The position numbers were made by a program, and so were the translations under genes. The notes under the pieces are model-generated. The model made no database searches, had not been told where the DNA came from, and saw only the letters and a program-made list of their open reading frames with translations. Below are positions 49,790-62,558 of a stretch of DNA of 64,000 nt, piece by piece. Within the stretch, counting starts at the first letter, position 1. Each line of letters opens with the position of its first letter. The stretch comes from Xestospongia muta (Eukaryota > Porifera > Demospongiae > Haplosclerida > Petrosiidae): positions 3,427,214 through 3,491,213 of the forward strand of contig OY848924.1 in the NCBI GenBank assembly GCA_963693285.1, written 5' to 3'.

Positions 49790-49925
49790 ATATGTAGTAT
49801 TAGTTCCACTATTTTCCAGTCATCTATCTCTCCAGGAGACACACCCTCTATTAGTTCAGGATGGAAACGAAAGAAAGGAATAGGATCACGATATTTGTGA
49901 CATGGGATGGAAGGTTGTCAGCAGT
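49790..49925 (-). other. Short coding-like stretch, unrecognised
   Basis: On the - strand CHKYRDPIPFFRFHPELIEG followed by VSPGEIDDWKIVELI is open and ends at a stop. A stop also lies shortly upstream, and no convincing splice acceptor was seen. May be a remnant exon or chance. Confidence 0.2.
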
Positions 49926-49959
49926 TGTCTCTGACTCACTAATCTATAGTAAATAAAAG

Positions 49960-50160
49960 ATCATGTAGTATATAAACTAACAATGTTATATTATCAAACA
50001 TCCTACATGGACATAACTGAACACAGTTTACATAGACAAAAATTTGCTACATATAGTCTTTCAAAGGATAAAGGAACATGGTACATCATCAAGAAAATAC
50101 TTTGAGGCTATGGACTTCTTATATCAATAGTACATATACCAGTATTTTAGAGTTCTATTG
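49960..50160 (+). repeat. Copy of ROCO 3' flank without the inserted element
   Basis: 49960-50035 matches 44430-44506 (ACATGGACATAACTGAACAC), and 50085-50150 matches 45530-45600 (ATCATCAAGAAAATACTTT). The element 44512-45395 is missing between them. Confidence 0.75.
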
Positions 50161-50335
50161 AAGTTCAGGAAATATATGTATGTCAGGGACTAAGGTGAGG
50201 TGTCTGTGGTAATCCACCTAGCAACATCAGTACATCAAGTTAACATTGGTCAATGTGTGTGTGTGTAGGTGATTACTACACAATTCAAATATCTATACAT
50301 CCATCAAGTTGTCAGTTTATACTTTGTTATTTACT

Positions 50336-51296
50336 GAAATATCTCTTCAAGTTGTGCTATTTCTCCACTTCTTTTTGATGCAAAAAGTGGTCTATATAAA
50401 GAAATACAAAATGATATATCAGTTAATACTTACAACTTAGTATGCTATATCTTTCTCTATAAAGTCTGATACAATTAGCTTTACTTTTAATAAGCTATAT
50501 CATACTTCTTACTAAGACTTCTTTAAAAGAATGGTTTAGTTACAATGACACAACCAACCAAAGAAGTAACAGTAAAGAACAGGTTACATGCATTGTAAAT
50601 AGTAGTACATGTACATGAAGCCAGACATTGTACAAGGGAAGGTAACATCTGGACAAACTCACATTCAAAGCTAAGCAACTACGAATGTCATTATAGTTGA
50701 AGATCACATGACTTCCTCTTATACATATACCTATATTGTATTACTTTATTTTAACAGTGTTGCTAATGAGGTCACACAACCTATACAACTAAGGAAACTT
50801 GATTAGTATTATTTCTGGAAAAAATTCATTTTAGCATATTGGGTGGGGTATTTAGCATTTTTGAATGACTGTCTAGCATAATTTTGATCACGCCATCTGG
50901 CAACACTATTTCAATACCTCAACAGCTGAAATGTTACTCTGTCTAGTTTGTGAATGTGTGCTTGAAAAGTCATTCAAGAGGAGAAATCTGACAGTAAAAG
51001 AATTAATTTGTATCTTTAGTAGCCATATTTCAATTAAATTGCAGGTGTGGTCCTGTGCAATCACATGACACAACCAATTTGATTGGTCTGCACAAAATCA
51101 GTGCAGAATGCCAGTTTTGAATGCAGGTTTGTCCAGACTTCCCTCCCCTTGCAGAAAATCAGGCTTCAAGACTAGTGTTCATGACACTAGCTAGTTTATG
51201 TCATAAAGCGTTAAGTATAACTTACCTTCCAATGTACATTTCAGCTAAAATACATCCTACACTCCATTTATCTACTGCTTTACTATAAGAGGATTA
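50336..51296 (-). pseudogene. CMGC kinase fragment, two exons
   Basis: Exon 51236-51282 (- strand; coding similarity extends to about 51296) encodes [20 protein letters not shown] and IG, with the helix-F Asp-x-Trp-Ser-x-Gly motif intact, then GTAAGT. Exon 50336-50391 follows a TATATAG acceptor and reads RPLFASKRSGEIAQLEEIF, the CMGC segment after helix F, ending at a possible GTAAAT donor. The two splice in frame. The N-lobe, catalytic loop and DFG are absent; a (GA)n tract replaces the sequence 5' of the first exon. It is a paralogue of the 12838-12936 remnant. Confidence 0.65.
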
Positions 51297-51297
51297 T

Positions 51298-51298
<1 letters not shown>

Positions 51299-51349
<51 letters not shown>
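51299..51349. repeat. (GA)n microsatellite
   Basis: About 25 GA units next to the kinase exon at 51236-51282. Confidence 0.95.
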
Positions 51350-51351
<2 letters not shown>

Positions 51352-52750
51352 AAACAATAGCTAACTATGTCAACAACAGCTACCAGTACAAGTAGGGGTT
51401 AATCCTACCAGGCATTCATCATTATAACAAGTAGTAGTAACAGTAACCACAAGTAGTTACTATTATACAGTGACCCTGACACAGAAACCTTCAAGAAAAA
51501 TACCCAGAACTCCAAACACTGTTAACAATCAACAACCACAAGACTAAATACAATTTACATCTAATACATGTAGGATTCACAACTGTTGTAGTTTAATAGG
51601 GCAACCTATCAAGCAATATCAACTATATACAATGTATTTCACTCTCATAGTCATATTGAGTCTAATATTAGTTATGATAACATCATGACAGTCCAACCTA
51701 TATCTCATTTATGTGGCTAGCTAGGCAACCAGACTAATAATGAAGCAACCTACATCTTAATCCATATATTCAAATACTAAATGTACTATGAGTACATAGC
51801 AGACACAGTGTATCTAATATAAGAAGTGAAATGAAGCAATCTGATTGGTCAACATGATACAAGTCAATTATACACCTTGGTCTCATTAGCTATGTACACC
51901 TCTGGTCTACTGTCATCAGTATATAAATCACATATCTACCTCAGCCTCAGTGTATAATCTATACATATACTACTAGAATATGTGAACATGATAGTATAAC
52001 AGTATGTGTATGTACTACCTAGAATGTTCTATAACAATATTGTACACAGAAATCAATCAAAGAACATGATTATAACTTGAACAGTGAAACACAAATCATC
52101 AGTTACTTTAAAGACCTGCTTGTTATCACTTGTAGAGATTATTGTAAACTTGTAATAAAATATAGAAATTGTTATTAACAAGAAATCATATACTCCAGGG
52201 TTTATGTCACATATTAATATCACAATACATTGTAACACTTGTTATAGTAGAACCTCAACTACAAGTGGTCAGGTAATTTCAATTTGTACTTACTCTAATC
52301 AGTTGATTCAGGAATGTAATTGCTACTAATTAAAATAGGGGTGTGGTTAAACAGAAACCACATGGAAGACAACTAAACATAATCCTACATTATAAAACTT
52401 AAAACAAGAGCAATCATAGTGAGGGAGAACAAGACATGTACACAAGATAAGCTGCTACCATATCAAGTTTATTGTATCATTAAAGGTCATGTCTAGAGTG
52501 TCACTAACAGATAATGTACTTTAATGGGAAATTAATACTACATACCTCAGACCCTAATCTTTAAACATTAGAACAAAAATAGATTTGGTAGGTAAGATTT
52601 AGTTATATTTGATTTAAACCCAAAAACTACCAGTCCTATTCATTGTGTATTAAACAGATCCACACCACATACACTCTCGATATTAACTATAGACAGTAAA
52701 ATATGACATAGTCATCACCTAAGTTATATAGCTGTGTTAACATAGTTCAA
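51350..52750. other. Intergenic, nothing recognised
   Basis: AT-rich, only very short open frames, no match to other repeats found by eye. Confidence 0.5.
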
Positions 52751-52754
52751 TTTT

Positions 52755-54493
52755 AATGCATACATCGACTTCACCCTGTATTGTGTTAGTTGTCTTCCAC
52801 GGGACGAAGTCAAAATCGTTGACTTGGAACGTCATTAGTATAGAGATCAGATTGAGAGTCTGTTTCTTCTAACATACTAGCATCATCAATGGTCATGGAT
52901 ACAGAAAACAAAGATCTCCTATCCCTTCTCCGTAGAGACGGCCTAATTCGAACATCATCAGTTTCACCGTATAGTGTTGTCTTTGTCTTCCGTTCATAGT
53001 CACAGTCATAGCGCAGTATCTCTTAGAACACCACATAGTAATAATAATAAATACCTGAAGTACAACTACCTACTTGTCATGTCTATTGCAATATTCCAGG
53101 AGGACTTGCGAATAGATTTGTATTATCAAGTAAGTTTAGTTATGACTCTCTTTTAGCATTCAATGTGTAGTATTCGTTCATAATACTTACAATCATTTCC
53201 TTTTGAGGTTTCACACCTGACACAGGCACCTATTAAAGCTGTAGAGTATTGTTCCAATTACTACTTTAGCTTGACATAAAATACTCGCCCTTCTCGATAG
53301 TTCAAAACCAATGTCACATTGTGTAGTAATTTGAATTAAGGTTTTCAATCTTTATTTGTATTTTTCTTCTAAATAAAGAATAAAAATACATGATTTGTTG
53401 AGATTACAGCTTGACAACATGTGTTTTGTTATGAGGAATTGTGGAGATTAGCATGAATTTCGTGATAGGCTATATATCACTTAAATCTCCAGTTGTCAAG
53501 TGTATATGATATAATTATATAGATCGACATCTAACCCCTGATATATAAAAAATAAAACAAATATGCACATATAACGTATGTATTATTTATACATGTTCTA
53601 TTTATTACTTATATGATTGGTATATATGCTTCCCTGAAGAGTACTAAAAACTGAAACTGCCAAATTGTGTTAAACAAAACAAAGGTTTTACTGCTGAACA
53701 ATGGATGACATGATAAATTGTTACTTCTTAAATTATATATAACAGATTACAGATTTTATTAAATGATAATAATTTCTGATAGACATATTAAATAATGGTA
53801 ACAATGATATATCAAAGATGCATATACATAAACAATATTAAAAGTCATAATTAATTAACATTAGCTTCAAGTTATTATTATAATAATAACTTTACATATA
53901 CTATCACTTTTGTAATATAAGGAATACAATATTATAGTTAGTGTTAATATACCAAGGCATTAATTTTCTGTGGGTTTTCATAAATTGTGATCATGTTCCA
54001 ATATAATTTATGGATAATTTCTGGACCTAAAGAGAATACATCAATAAAATGATAACAATAATCAAGTCATTGCTCTGAAAACGATCTAATTATAATCAAT
54101 AAAAGAACTTTGTCATTGTTTTTACAACTTTGAGATTTCTCTCAAGAGTGTACAAATTTGTACTGATAATTTGAATTTAAAAGTGTGGTGACTTTACCCA
54201 GACTATTAGCATAGATAGTATAGACTACGTAACTGGGATTGGAAACAGATCACATGATTTCATAGAAATGAATTAACATTTGAAAATGCACTCTTTGTCC
54301 AAAAAAATCGATTAATTTTTATAACCTAATATTGCAATCTGGACACACTTTAGCCCTTATTATATTACTCTACAAAAACATTAAAGTGATTTTTTATTTA
54401 TCAAGACATTGACTATAATATTTATCTTTATGTTCTATTATTAAAAGTTGTCACTAACACAGACATTCATTTTTAAATTACTGATTTTACGAT
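52755..54493. repeat. Segmental duplication, copy 2 (partner 15590-17309)
   Basis: Matches copy 1 from TTCACCCTGTATTG to AAATTACTGATTTTACGAT with scattered substitutions and small indels. Unlike copy 1 it is followed by unrelated sequence, not by the satellite; the second satellite array begins only at about 56930. Confidence 0.85.
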
Positions 54494-54789
54494 GAAAATA
54501 GCACTAAAAATACTTTTGTAGATCTTTCTTCTTACAGCAATGTCACCACTGAAAGATTTAGGACAGAATGTTTAGAACAAATAAGAACATTTTACTTTAG
54601 ACTGTTTTTTTCTTAGTAAAGTTGCACTACTATAGAAAACACCAAAACAACGTAAGATAGAGGTTGACTTTTGGGACCATACAAGATTGTGATCAGTTAA
54701 TTTATTTAATGGAGAAAGCATATACTAGCTATTTGTAGTACATTTTATTTAGTTATTAACTCAATAGACAACCAAGCAATTATAATAAA

Positions 54790-55033
54790 ATTAATTATTT
54801 CAATTACTTTAAACATTATAGATATTATGTGTGTTCATGTAATATTTTCAACTTACATTCTAGAGTTGACTCATCATTTTAGTACCAATTTCCTTTGAAG
54901 TCTTGTCAGTTTGTTCTAAAATAAAGTCACGAATCTTCTTTAGCAAGTCAATTGGGTGTTCATCATCATCTATTAGTGTCTGTAGCTTCTCTACTATTTT
55001 ATTAGCTTTATTATATACACCGGTTGTAATCTT
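54790..55033 (-). pseudogene. Inverted relic of the ROCO C-terminal CARD-like exon
   Basis: On the - strand, 55033-54860 encodes NKANKIVEKLQTLIDDDEHP, then IDLLKKIRDFILEQTDKT and the terminus IGTKMMSQL with a stop. It is nearly identical to the end of exon 20 (43690-43830). 54860-54790 continues into the ROCO 3' flank. The 5' half of the exon and its acceptor are missing; the break is at about 55033. Confidence 0.85.
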
Positions 55034-55330
55034 AACAATACTAGAGTATTATTATATACAATAACACTCAAAGAGACAAAGACTATATAAATAGCAAACT
55101 CTTTAGTGTGTAATAAGTGGTAATAACTACATGTTCTTTTCTATTGTAGGTTACATGTTCTCTGGATATAGTCCTCCCTTTTACATTTTCTTACATTTGT
55201 TGCTATCTAACACATTTTCGTCCATTTTTATATTTTTGATGCAATCTATATAATAATGCATATTACAATTCCTGATTTTAATGTTTAGACATTGCTTTTT
55301 AGAATTTCCTATATTAAATGAGAAGAATTA
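55034..55330 (+). repeat. Direct copy of ROCO 3' flank
   Basis: Matches 44030-44360 in + orientation (AACACTCAAAGAGACAAAGA, TACATGTTCTCTGGATA). It starts exactly where the inverted exon relic ends, so the two halves of one downstream segment now face in opposite directions. Confidence 0.75.
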
Positions 55331-56929
55331 CATTAATATAAGTTATATAAGTACACTGATTTTAATAAAATGGCTGGATTTAATTCTTAAACTTCTAGAT
55401 TTTTAATACACCAAGTGGCTATGGGATCATTACATTCAAATCTCACATTTATTAAAAGACATTATTCTGATGTGTCTTACTTTACAGTATTGTCTATAGT
55501 AGCAGTATCACATTATAATGGAGGTATGGGATGTTTTACATTCTTGTCCTTGATGGTGTGACTCCGTTGGATCTACTGATGAATAATTATTTTGAGTGGT
55601 CATCCTCTCATTATACTTCTACAGGATATACTATAAAGTCAAGTTCATAGTCTCAATATGAGGTGATCTAGTTAATTGACTACTACACATTCTTTAAAAT
55701 ATGACTGTAAAATATAGGTATCAGAGATGTATATATCAATGACATTGATTTATATTTTTTCGATCATTTTATTTAAGTTAATAATAATTCAGTATCTTTG
55801 TTATATTGATATTGTTTATGCTTATACTGTTTTAGCTAGTATATCATTGGAGAGGGTATTTAAAAATGATCTGGTCTCCTGACGTGGTAGTAACTCCACC
55901 CATTGTAACGAGATGATTAGATGCTGCACTACAATGGCAAATCTTCATATTATATAATATGTAGGATTTATTATATTGTTATTACTATCATGGCGCGATC
56001 TCAATGATCAGCTGAGCATGCTCAGTTCAACTAGCCGCTCAATTGGCAGCCAATTTTGTACTAGTAAATGTAAACTTAGCCGCCATAACTTCATTTAGAG
56101 AGCTGTCTGTCAGGACGTCACTTCTACAGGACTGTTTGACAAGACAGGATGAAAGAACTGGAGTCTATGTAGTCAGTCATTCTGATAATGTTATCTGAAG
56201 TAAAGACTAAAACAAAGATATTCCTGGTTACAAGAAAGGTAGAAGACAGTAACAAATATAGTCAGAGTAGCGGTACTCCATGTGTGTCAGTATATATAGC
56301 TTGTCCCAATTACCTTTATACTCAATGAGCTTTTAGTCTGTTTAGTATCTGTCATAGAATTATTTTTAAAACAACCTGAGTATATAGTCCTTTTACATGT
56401 ACTGTATGGACTGTAATAACCAGTATATAAACTGAAGCTTTAGTACAATACAGTAAGTGTGAGTGGAATCAGTCAGGTGTCTTTAGTACAAGTATGGTCT
56501 ATATCTCCTACATATATGAACCTGTTATCCTCTCATTATATTCTGTTCAAAATGTACATCTTTCCACTTATATCCTATTTAACTTGCTATATCAACAGTA
56601 TAAATATATAGTTCCTAGTACCAATTTTGTTTAGATTAATAACCTTTGCCACATATATCCTTCAATTTCTTGCATGTTGATATAAGTCTCTTGTTTGACT
56701 AGTTACTGTCAATTGTATATCAATGTAACCCTTGAGTCTTTTATAGATAGTGTCCTAATGTAGTTTATATGTGTTTGTCCCTCCTATATTCACTGTGTCC
56801 TAATATAAACTTCTGTATTCTACTGAATCCTGAAATATTGGCCTTGTATTCATTGCTCTCTACACAATAATCCTTGTTTTCACTGTGTCATAATTTAATT
56901 CCAAACCTAAAATGACTCTGGGTCTCACA
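55331..56929. other. Intergenic; G+C-richer patch near 55980-56180
   Basis: No gene model. The patch 55980-56180 is richer in G+C than its surroundings and may be a promoter or untranslated first exon of an unseen gene (inference). 56750-56930 has degenerate TGTGTCCTAAT repeats like those at 60000-60600. Confidence 0.4.
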
Positions 56930-59890
56930 TTGCTGTGCTGTGATTACTGGTTATCTGAATGTGATTTTACAATATAATAGTCGGTATGTGTGATATAATG
57001 TAGTATAATTTGTAAGTATATTGAATTTAGTGTTGTCATTTTGTTTACTTTATTGTTTTTGTTTATTTCCACATTTACATTGCTGTGATTACTGGTTAAC
57101 TTTATGCATGTTTTACAATATAATAGTTGGTAAATATGATATACCTATTTCTGCATTTACATAGCTGTGGTTACTTGTGACCCTAGTGTGTCTTTTACAA
57201 TGTAATAGTTTGTAAGTGTGATATAATGTAGTATAATTTGTAAGTGTATTGAATTTAATGTTATCATTTTGTACACTCCATTGTTTTTTCTATTTCAGCA
57301 TTTACATTGCTGTGGTTCCTTGTGACCTTAGTGTGTCATTTACACTGTAATAGTCTGTACGTGTGATATAATGTAGTATAATTTGTAAGTGTATTGAAAT
57401 TAACTTTGTCATTTTGTTTACTCCATTGTTTTTTCTATTTCAGCATTTACATTGCTGTCGTTACTTGTGACCTGAGTCTGTCTTTTACAATGTAATAGTT
57501 TGTAAGTGTGATATAATGTAGTATAATCTGTAAGCATATTGAATTTAATATTATCGTTTTGTTTAATCTGTTGTTTTTGTTTATTTCCACATTTACATTG
57601 CTGTGATTACTAGTTAACTTTATGTTTCTTTTACAATGTAATAGTCGGTAAGTGTGATATAATGTAGTATAATTTGTTAGTGTATTAAATTTAATGTTGT
57701 CATTTTCTTTACTCTATTTTTTTTCTATTTTTCATTTACATTGCTGTCGTTACTTGTGACCTCCGTGTGTCTTTTACAATATAGTAATTTGTAGATATAA
57801 TATAGTATAATTTGTAAGTGTATTGAATTTAATATTATCATTTTGTTTACTCTATTGTTTTTGTTTATTTCCACATTTACATTACTGTAATAACTGGTTA
57901 ACAGAATGTGTCTTTTACAATATAATATTTGTAAGTGTGATATAATGTAGTATAATCTGTAATGTATTAAATTTAATGTTGTGATTTTCTTTACTCTATT
58001 GTTTTTTCTATTTCAGCATTTACATTGCTGTGGTTACTTGTGACTTGAGTCTGTCTTTTACAATGTAATAGTTTGTAAATGTGATATAATGTAGTATAAT
58101 CTGTATGTGTATTGAATTTAATAATATCATTTTGTTTACTCTGTTGCTTTTTTTTTTATTTCCACATTTACGTTGCTGTGATTACTGGTTAACTTTATGT
58201 GTCTTTTACAATATAATAGTTAGTAAGTGTGATATAATGTAGTATAATTTGTAAGTGTATTAAATTTAATATTGTCATTTTGTTTACTATATTTTTTTGT
58301 ATTTCAGTATTTAAATTGCTGTAATTACTGGTTAACAGAATGTGTCTTTTACAGTATAATAGTTTGTAAATGTGATATAATGTAGTATAACATGCAGGTG
58401 CATTGAATTTGATATTAATATTTTATTTACATGTTGTTTTTGTTTATTTTCGCATTTACATTGCTGTTAATACTTGTTGACAGAATGTGTCTTTTACAAT
58501 ATAATAGTTTATAAGTGTGATATAATGTAGTATAATTTGTAAGTTTATTGAATTAAATATTATCATTTTGTTTACTCTGTTGTTTTTGTTTATTTACACA
58601 TTTACATTGCTGTGATTACTGGTTAATAGAATGTGTCTTTTACAATATAGTAGTTTGTATGTGTGATAAAATGTAGTATAATTTGTAAGTGTATTAAATT
58701 CAATGTTATCATTTTGTTTACTCTATTGTTTTTTTCTATTTCAGCATTTACATTGCTGTCGTTACTTGTGACCTGAGTCTGCCTTTTACAATGTAATAGT
58801 TTGTAAGTGTGATATAATGTTGTATAATATGTAAGTGTATTAAATTCAATGTTGTCCTTTTGCTTACTCTGTTCTTTTTGTTTATTTCCACAATTACATT
58901 GCTGTGATTACTGGTTAATAGAATGTGTCTTTTACAATATAGTAGTTTGTAAGTGTGATAAAATGTAGTATAATTTGTAAGTGTATTAAATTCGATGTTG
59001 TCATTTTGTTTACTCTATTTTTTTTTCTATTTCAGCATTTACATTGCTGTAATTACTGGTGAACAGAATGTATCTTTTACTATATAATAGTTTGTAAGTG
59101 TGATATAAAGTAGTATAATTTGTAAGTGTATTAAATTTAATCTTGTCTTTTTGTTTACTCTATTGTTTTTTCTATTTCAGCATTTAAATTGCTGTAATTA
59201 CTGGTTAGCAGAATGTGTCTTTTACAGTATAATAGTTTGTAAGTGTGATATAATGTACTATAATTTGTAAGTGTATTGAATGTAATATTATTATTTTGTT
59301 TATCCTGTTGTTTTGTTTATTTCCACATTTACATTGCTGTGATTACTTATTACCTTTATGTGTCTTTTATAATGTATAAGGTAAGTGTGATATAATGTAG
59401 TATAATTTTTAAATGTATTAAATTTGTTACTCTGTTGTTTTTGTTTATTTCCACATTTACAATGCTTTAATTACTGGTTAACAGAATGTGTCTTTTACAA
59501 TATAATAGTTTGTAAGTGTGATATAATGTAGTATAATCTGTAAGTGTATTGAATTTAATATTATCATTTTGTTTACTCTGTGTTTTTGTTTTTTTTCACA
59601 TTTATATTTCTGTGGTTATTGGTTAACTTTATGTGTCTTTTACAATGTAATAGTTTGTAAGTGTGATATAATGTAGTATAATTTGTAAGTGTATTAAATG
59701 TAATGTTGTCATTTTTCTGTTTTCAGCATTTAAATAGGTATCGTTACTTTTGACCTGATTCTGTCTTTTACAATGTAATTGTTTGTAAGTGTGATAAATG
59801 TAGTATAATCTGTAAATGTATTGAAATTAATATTATTATTTTGTTTACTTTGTTGTTTTTGTTTGTTTCCACTTTTACATTGCTATAAAT
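56930..59890 (+). repeat. Second satellite array, diverged, about 21 monomers
   Basis: Same 145-bp family as 17310-21535 (GTAAGTGTGATATAATGTAG, TTTACATTGCTGTGATTACT), same orientation. Monomers are more diverged, with shortened units near 57130, 59380 and 59720. Many keep both the pyrimidine-AG and the GTAAGT signals. Confidence 0.9.
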
Positions 59891-59999
59891 TTAATAAAGA
59901 GAACGGTCACATTAATGACATTACGATGCAGTAAATTATGAAATGAAGGTTATATTAGGATTAAGTGGACATCATCAGAAAATAAAAAAGAGAGCTACA

Positions 60000-60600
60000 C
60001 TCATTACTCTAGTGTTAGTCTATTATGTCCTAATTTAAAATCCTAATGTTACCATATATAGTGTCTTGATGTTGTTTCTCAATGTTATCCTGCTGTATCC
60101 TAATGTCACTTGGTCATATACAAACATTACCCTATATTATTTCTTAATGTAATATCCCAATATTACTCTTTACTGTGTTCTATGTAACCATCGTTACCTT
60201 ATATTGTGTCCTAATATAACATCATGATGTTAACCTGTGTGCCTTAATGTCAGTAACATCACAATTTTATCATATACTCTTCATAAATTAAACATCCCAA
60301 TTTTATTCTACTGTCTTCTAATATATTGTTCCGATGTTACCTGATACTGTGTTATAATGTAATATCACAACATTGCATTGTGATGTGTCCTAATGTAACC
60401 AATGTTATTGTATACTGTGCTCAAATGTTATGTTCCAATTTTACATTGTACAATGTTCTAACATAACATGTTAATGTTACTCTATACTGTGTCCTAATGT
60501 ACCATATATTACCCTCTAATGTATTATAATGTAACATTCCATTGTTGCCCTATACTGTGTTCTAATGTAATGTCCTAATGTTACACTACTCTTATTACTA
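60000..60600. repeat. Degenerate minisatellite of TCCTAATGTAACAT-type units
   Basis: Repeated strings such as CTGTGTCCTAATGTA, CCTAATGTTAC and CCAATATTAC at irregular spacing. Related units flank the second satellite on its left side (56750-56930). Confidence 0.7.
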
Positions 60601-60816
60601 CTACTATATGTTAGATACAAGTAGGAGAGCAACTTTTTGTGATAATCAAAGTTTTTATCTTATAACACCTCCTTTGGCACAAATTTGTCATGAGATGGTA
60701 AACATGTTTCATTCACTGATGATAAAATGTTGTCACAAAAGAAACACCAGGAATTAATTGAACCATTTTCTTTGAAGAAAGACATGTATATTTGGTCAAA
60801 TTATGTTTTCTGACAG

Positions 60817-62029
60817 TCATCAACAACAATTGAAGTTATTAATAGATGTAAGTACACATACTGTCTGTATGTCTCTCTGTATGTCTGTATATCTGTATGT
60901 GCTTGTCTGTCTGTATTAATTAATTGTCTATATTTAGATCATTTGGAGGTCATTTGGAAGATGCTCTATTTGATGGCTTTTCTACATGAGGGTTTATCTC
61001 AAGGTGATATTGATTGGTTCAGATGATGTAAAACTCAAATCAAGACTGTTGTTTTTGCAGCATCTAAGTCTACATGTAAGTATGTGAGTTGACTATTGTA
61101 ATAGCCACAGCAATAAATGGCTAGATGGATGCAAGAATTGCTGTATATATGGATGGATGGACAAATAAATGGATTGATGGAGACAGATAGACAAATGGAT
61201 TTGTTATGTATCACATTTTTATTGTCCTTTCCATGAAGTTAGCAATTTGTGCAGAGAGACAGATGTCACCTCCTCCTCCTCCTTCTCCTGCTCTGCCCAC
61301 TCAAGTGACATTAGACGAGGTATACACATATGTTATATTTATTAAAATTACAATAATTATTATATAATTTATCTTGTGTTTAGTTTTTGTTTGTTTGTTT
61401 GTTTATACTTTAGAAGAACAAGCACAACATGACCAGGTAAGAGTGAATCCAGATATTTATTTGTAGACATATAATTATTTTATTATTTGGTATTTATCAT
61501 ATTTAATAACAAACACATTGAACAGTTTATTGTTGTCATGTTATCATTACTTTATTGTAGTAAGCTCTGATATTATTAGATGATATAGAATAGACTGGAA
61601 CTGGAGTACCTGAGGTTTCTATTAATCCATTCACTCATCTATTTATTAATTCATTTATCCATCCATCTATAGCCATTCATCTATTCATTCATCCATAGTT
61701 CACTTATTACTATTAAGTAACTTTGTAATATCTTCAACAGATCAACTTCCTTCACAGACAAACATCTCAAGTGTACAGATTTTCACTATCCTCTGATGAT
61801 GATGATGATTTTGAGATAACAACTGAATCAAAAAAATGATTTTGGAGATAACTCGTTATTTACTATTGTCGTTGAGTTTTTGTTGTGTTGTTAAAATTAT
61901 TATTGTGTTATTTTGTTGTTTGTTGTTGTATTGTTGTTTTATATTTCCTTGTACACTGTTTATTTGTTGTTTTCAGATAATATCAGGAGAACTATTCTAA
62001 CCTATATAATTGAAGCTGCTAGTCAACTT
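60817..62029 (+). CDS. Short exons of an unrecognised gene, possibly degraded
   Basis: Phase-compatible pieces: 60817-60847 (CAG acceptor, GTAAGT) joining 60938 onward (YHLEVIWKMLYLMAFLHEGL, SQGDIDWF, stop at 61024); then 61243-61319 (NLCRETDVTSSSSFSCSAHS, GTATAC), 61414-61436 (EEQAQHDQ, GTAAGA), 61741-61839 (INFLHRQTSQVYRF, LSSDDDDDFEITTESKK, TGA). The last three splice cleanly in one frame with canonical sites. A further exon-like piece, 61977-62029 (NIRRTILTYIIEAASQL, GTAAGT), follows the stop. The 60938 piece, with regular Leu spacing, could be a helical death-fold fragment (weak inference). Family not recognised. Confidence 0.4.
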
Positions 62030-62558
62030 GTAAGTGTTTTAAATATCCAATACCAATTGTTCAATCATTTGTTGTTTCTCATTTTGTACATTAGAGGAAA
62101 TTAGTGAGAATGATGCTAAGAAATGAGCTAGTGTTGTTCTTAATGTTGTCACATGATGTGTGATAGACAGAACATAGAGATACAAATTATATTAAGAAAA
62201 CAAAAATGAGTTTCTCTGTGAGTTGATAATTGTTCAATTTTCATGTGGTATTATTCTCTCTGTTTCTCTCTCTCCTCACATACATTTCCAATCTGGTGAT
62301 ATTATCATTACACAAATCATGTTTAATAGATCATGTACAACTACACAATATACTGTACTTGATGGAGTATAATACAAAGACACTGTTAAAGGTACTTTTA
62401 CATAATTAGTCATGTTAAATTAATCATACTATTGCCTTAACTATTATATATGTCTGTTAGACAGTTTCTCTCCCTCAAAAGTATGCAGTCATTTTTCTGT
62501 ATAAACATTCTTCAAGACTTTCCATTGTCCATTTATTATATCTTCACTTCTTGACTAA

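Noticed and set aside
51880..51960. Possible kinase activation-loop remnant on the - strand (TDDSRPEVYIANE)
   Set aside because: Too short, no DFG or HRD motif near, and no splice sites fit the neighbouring kinase fragment.
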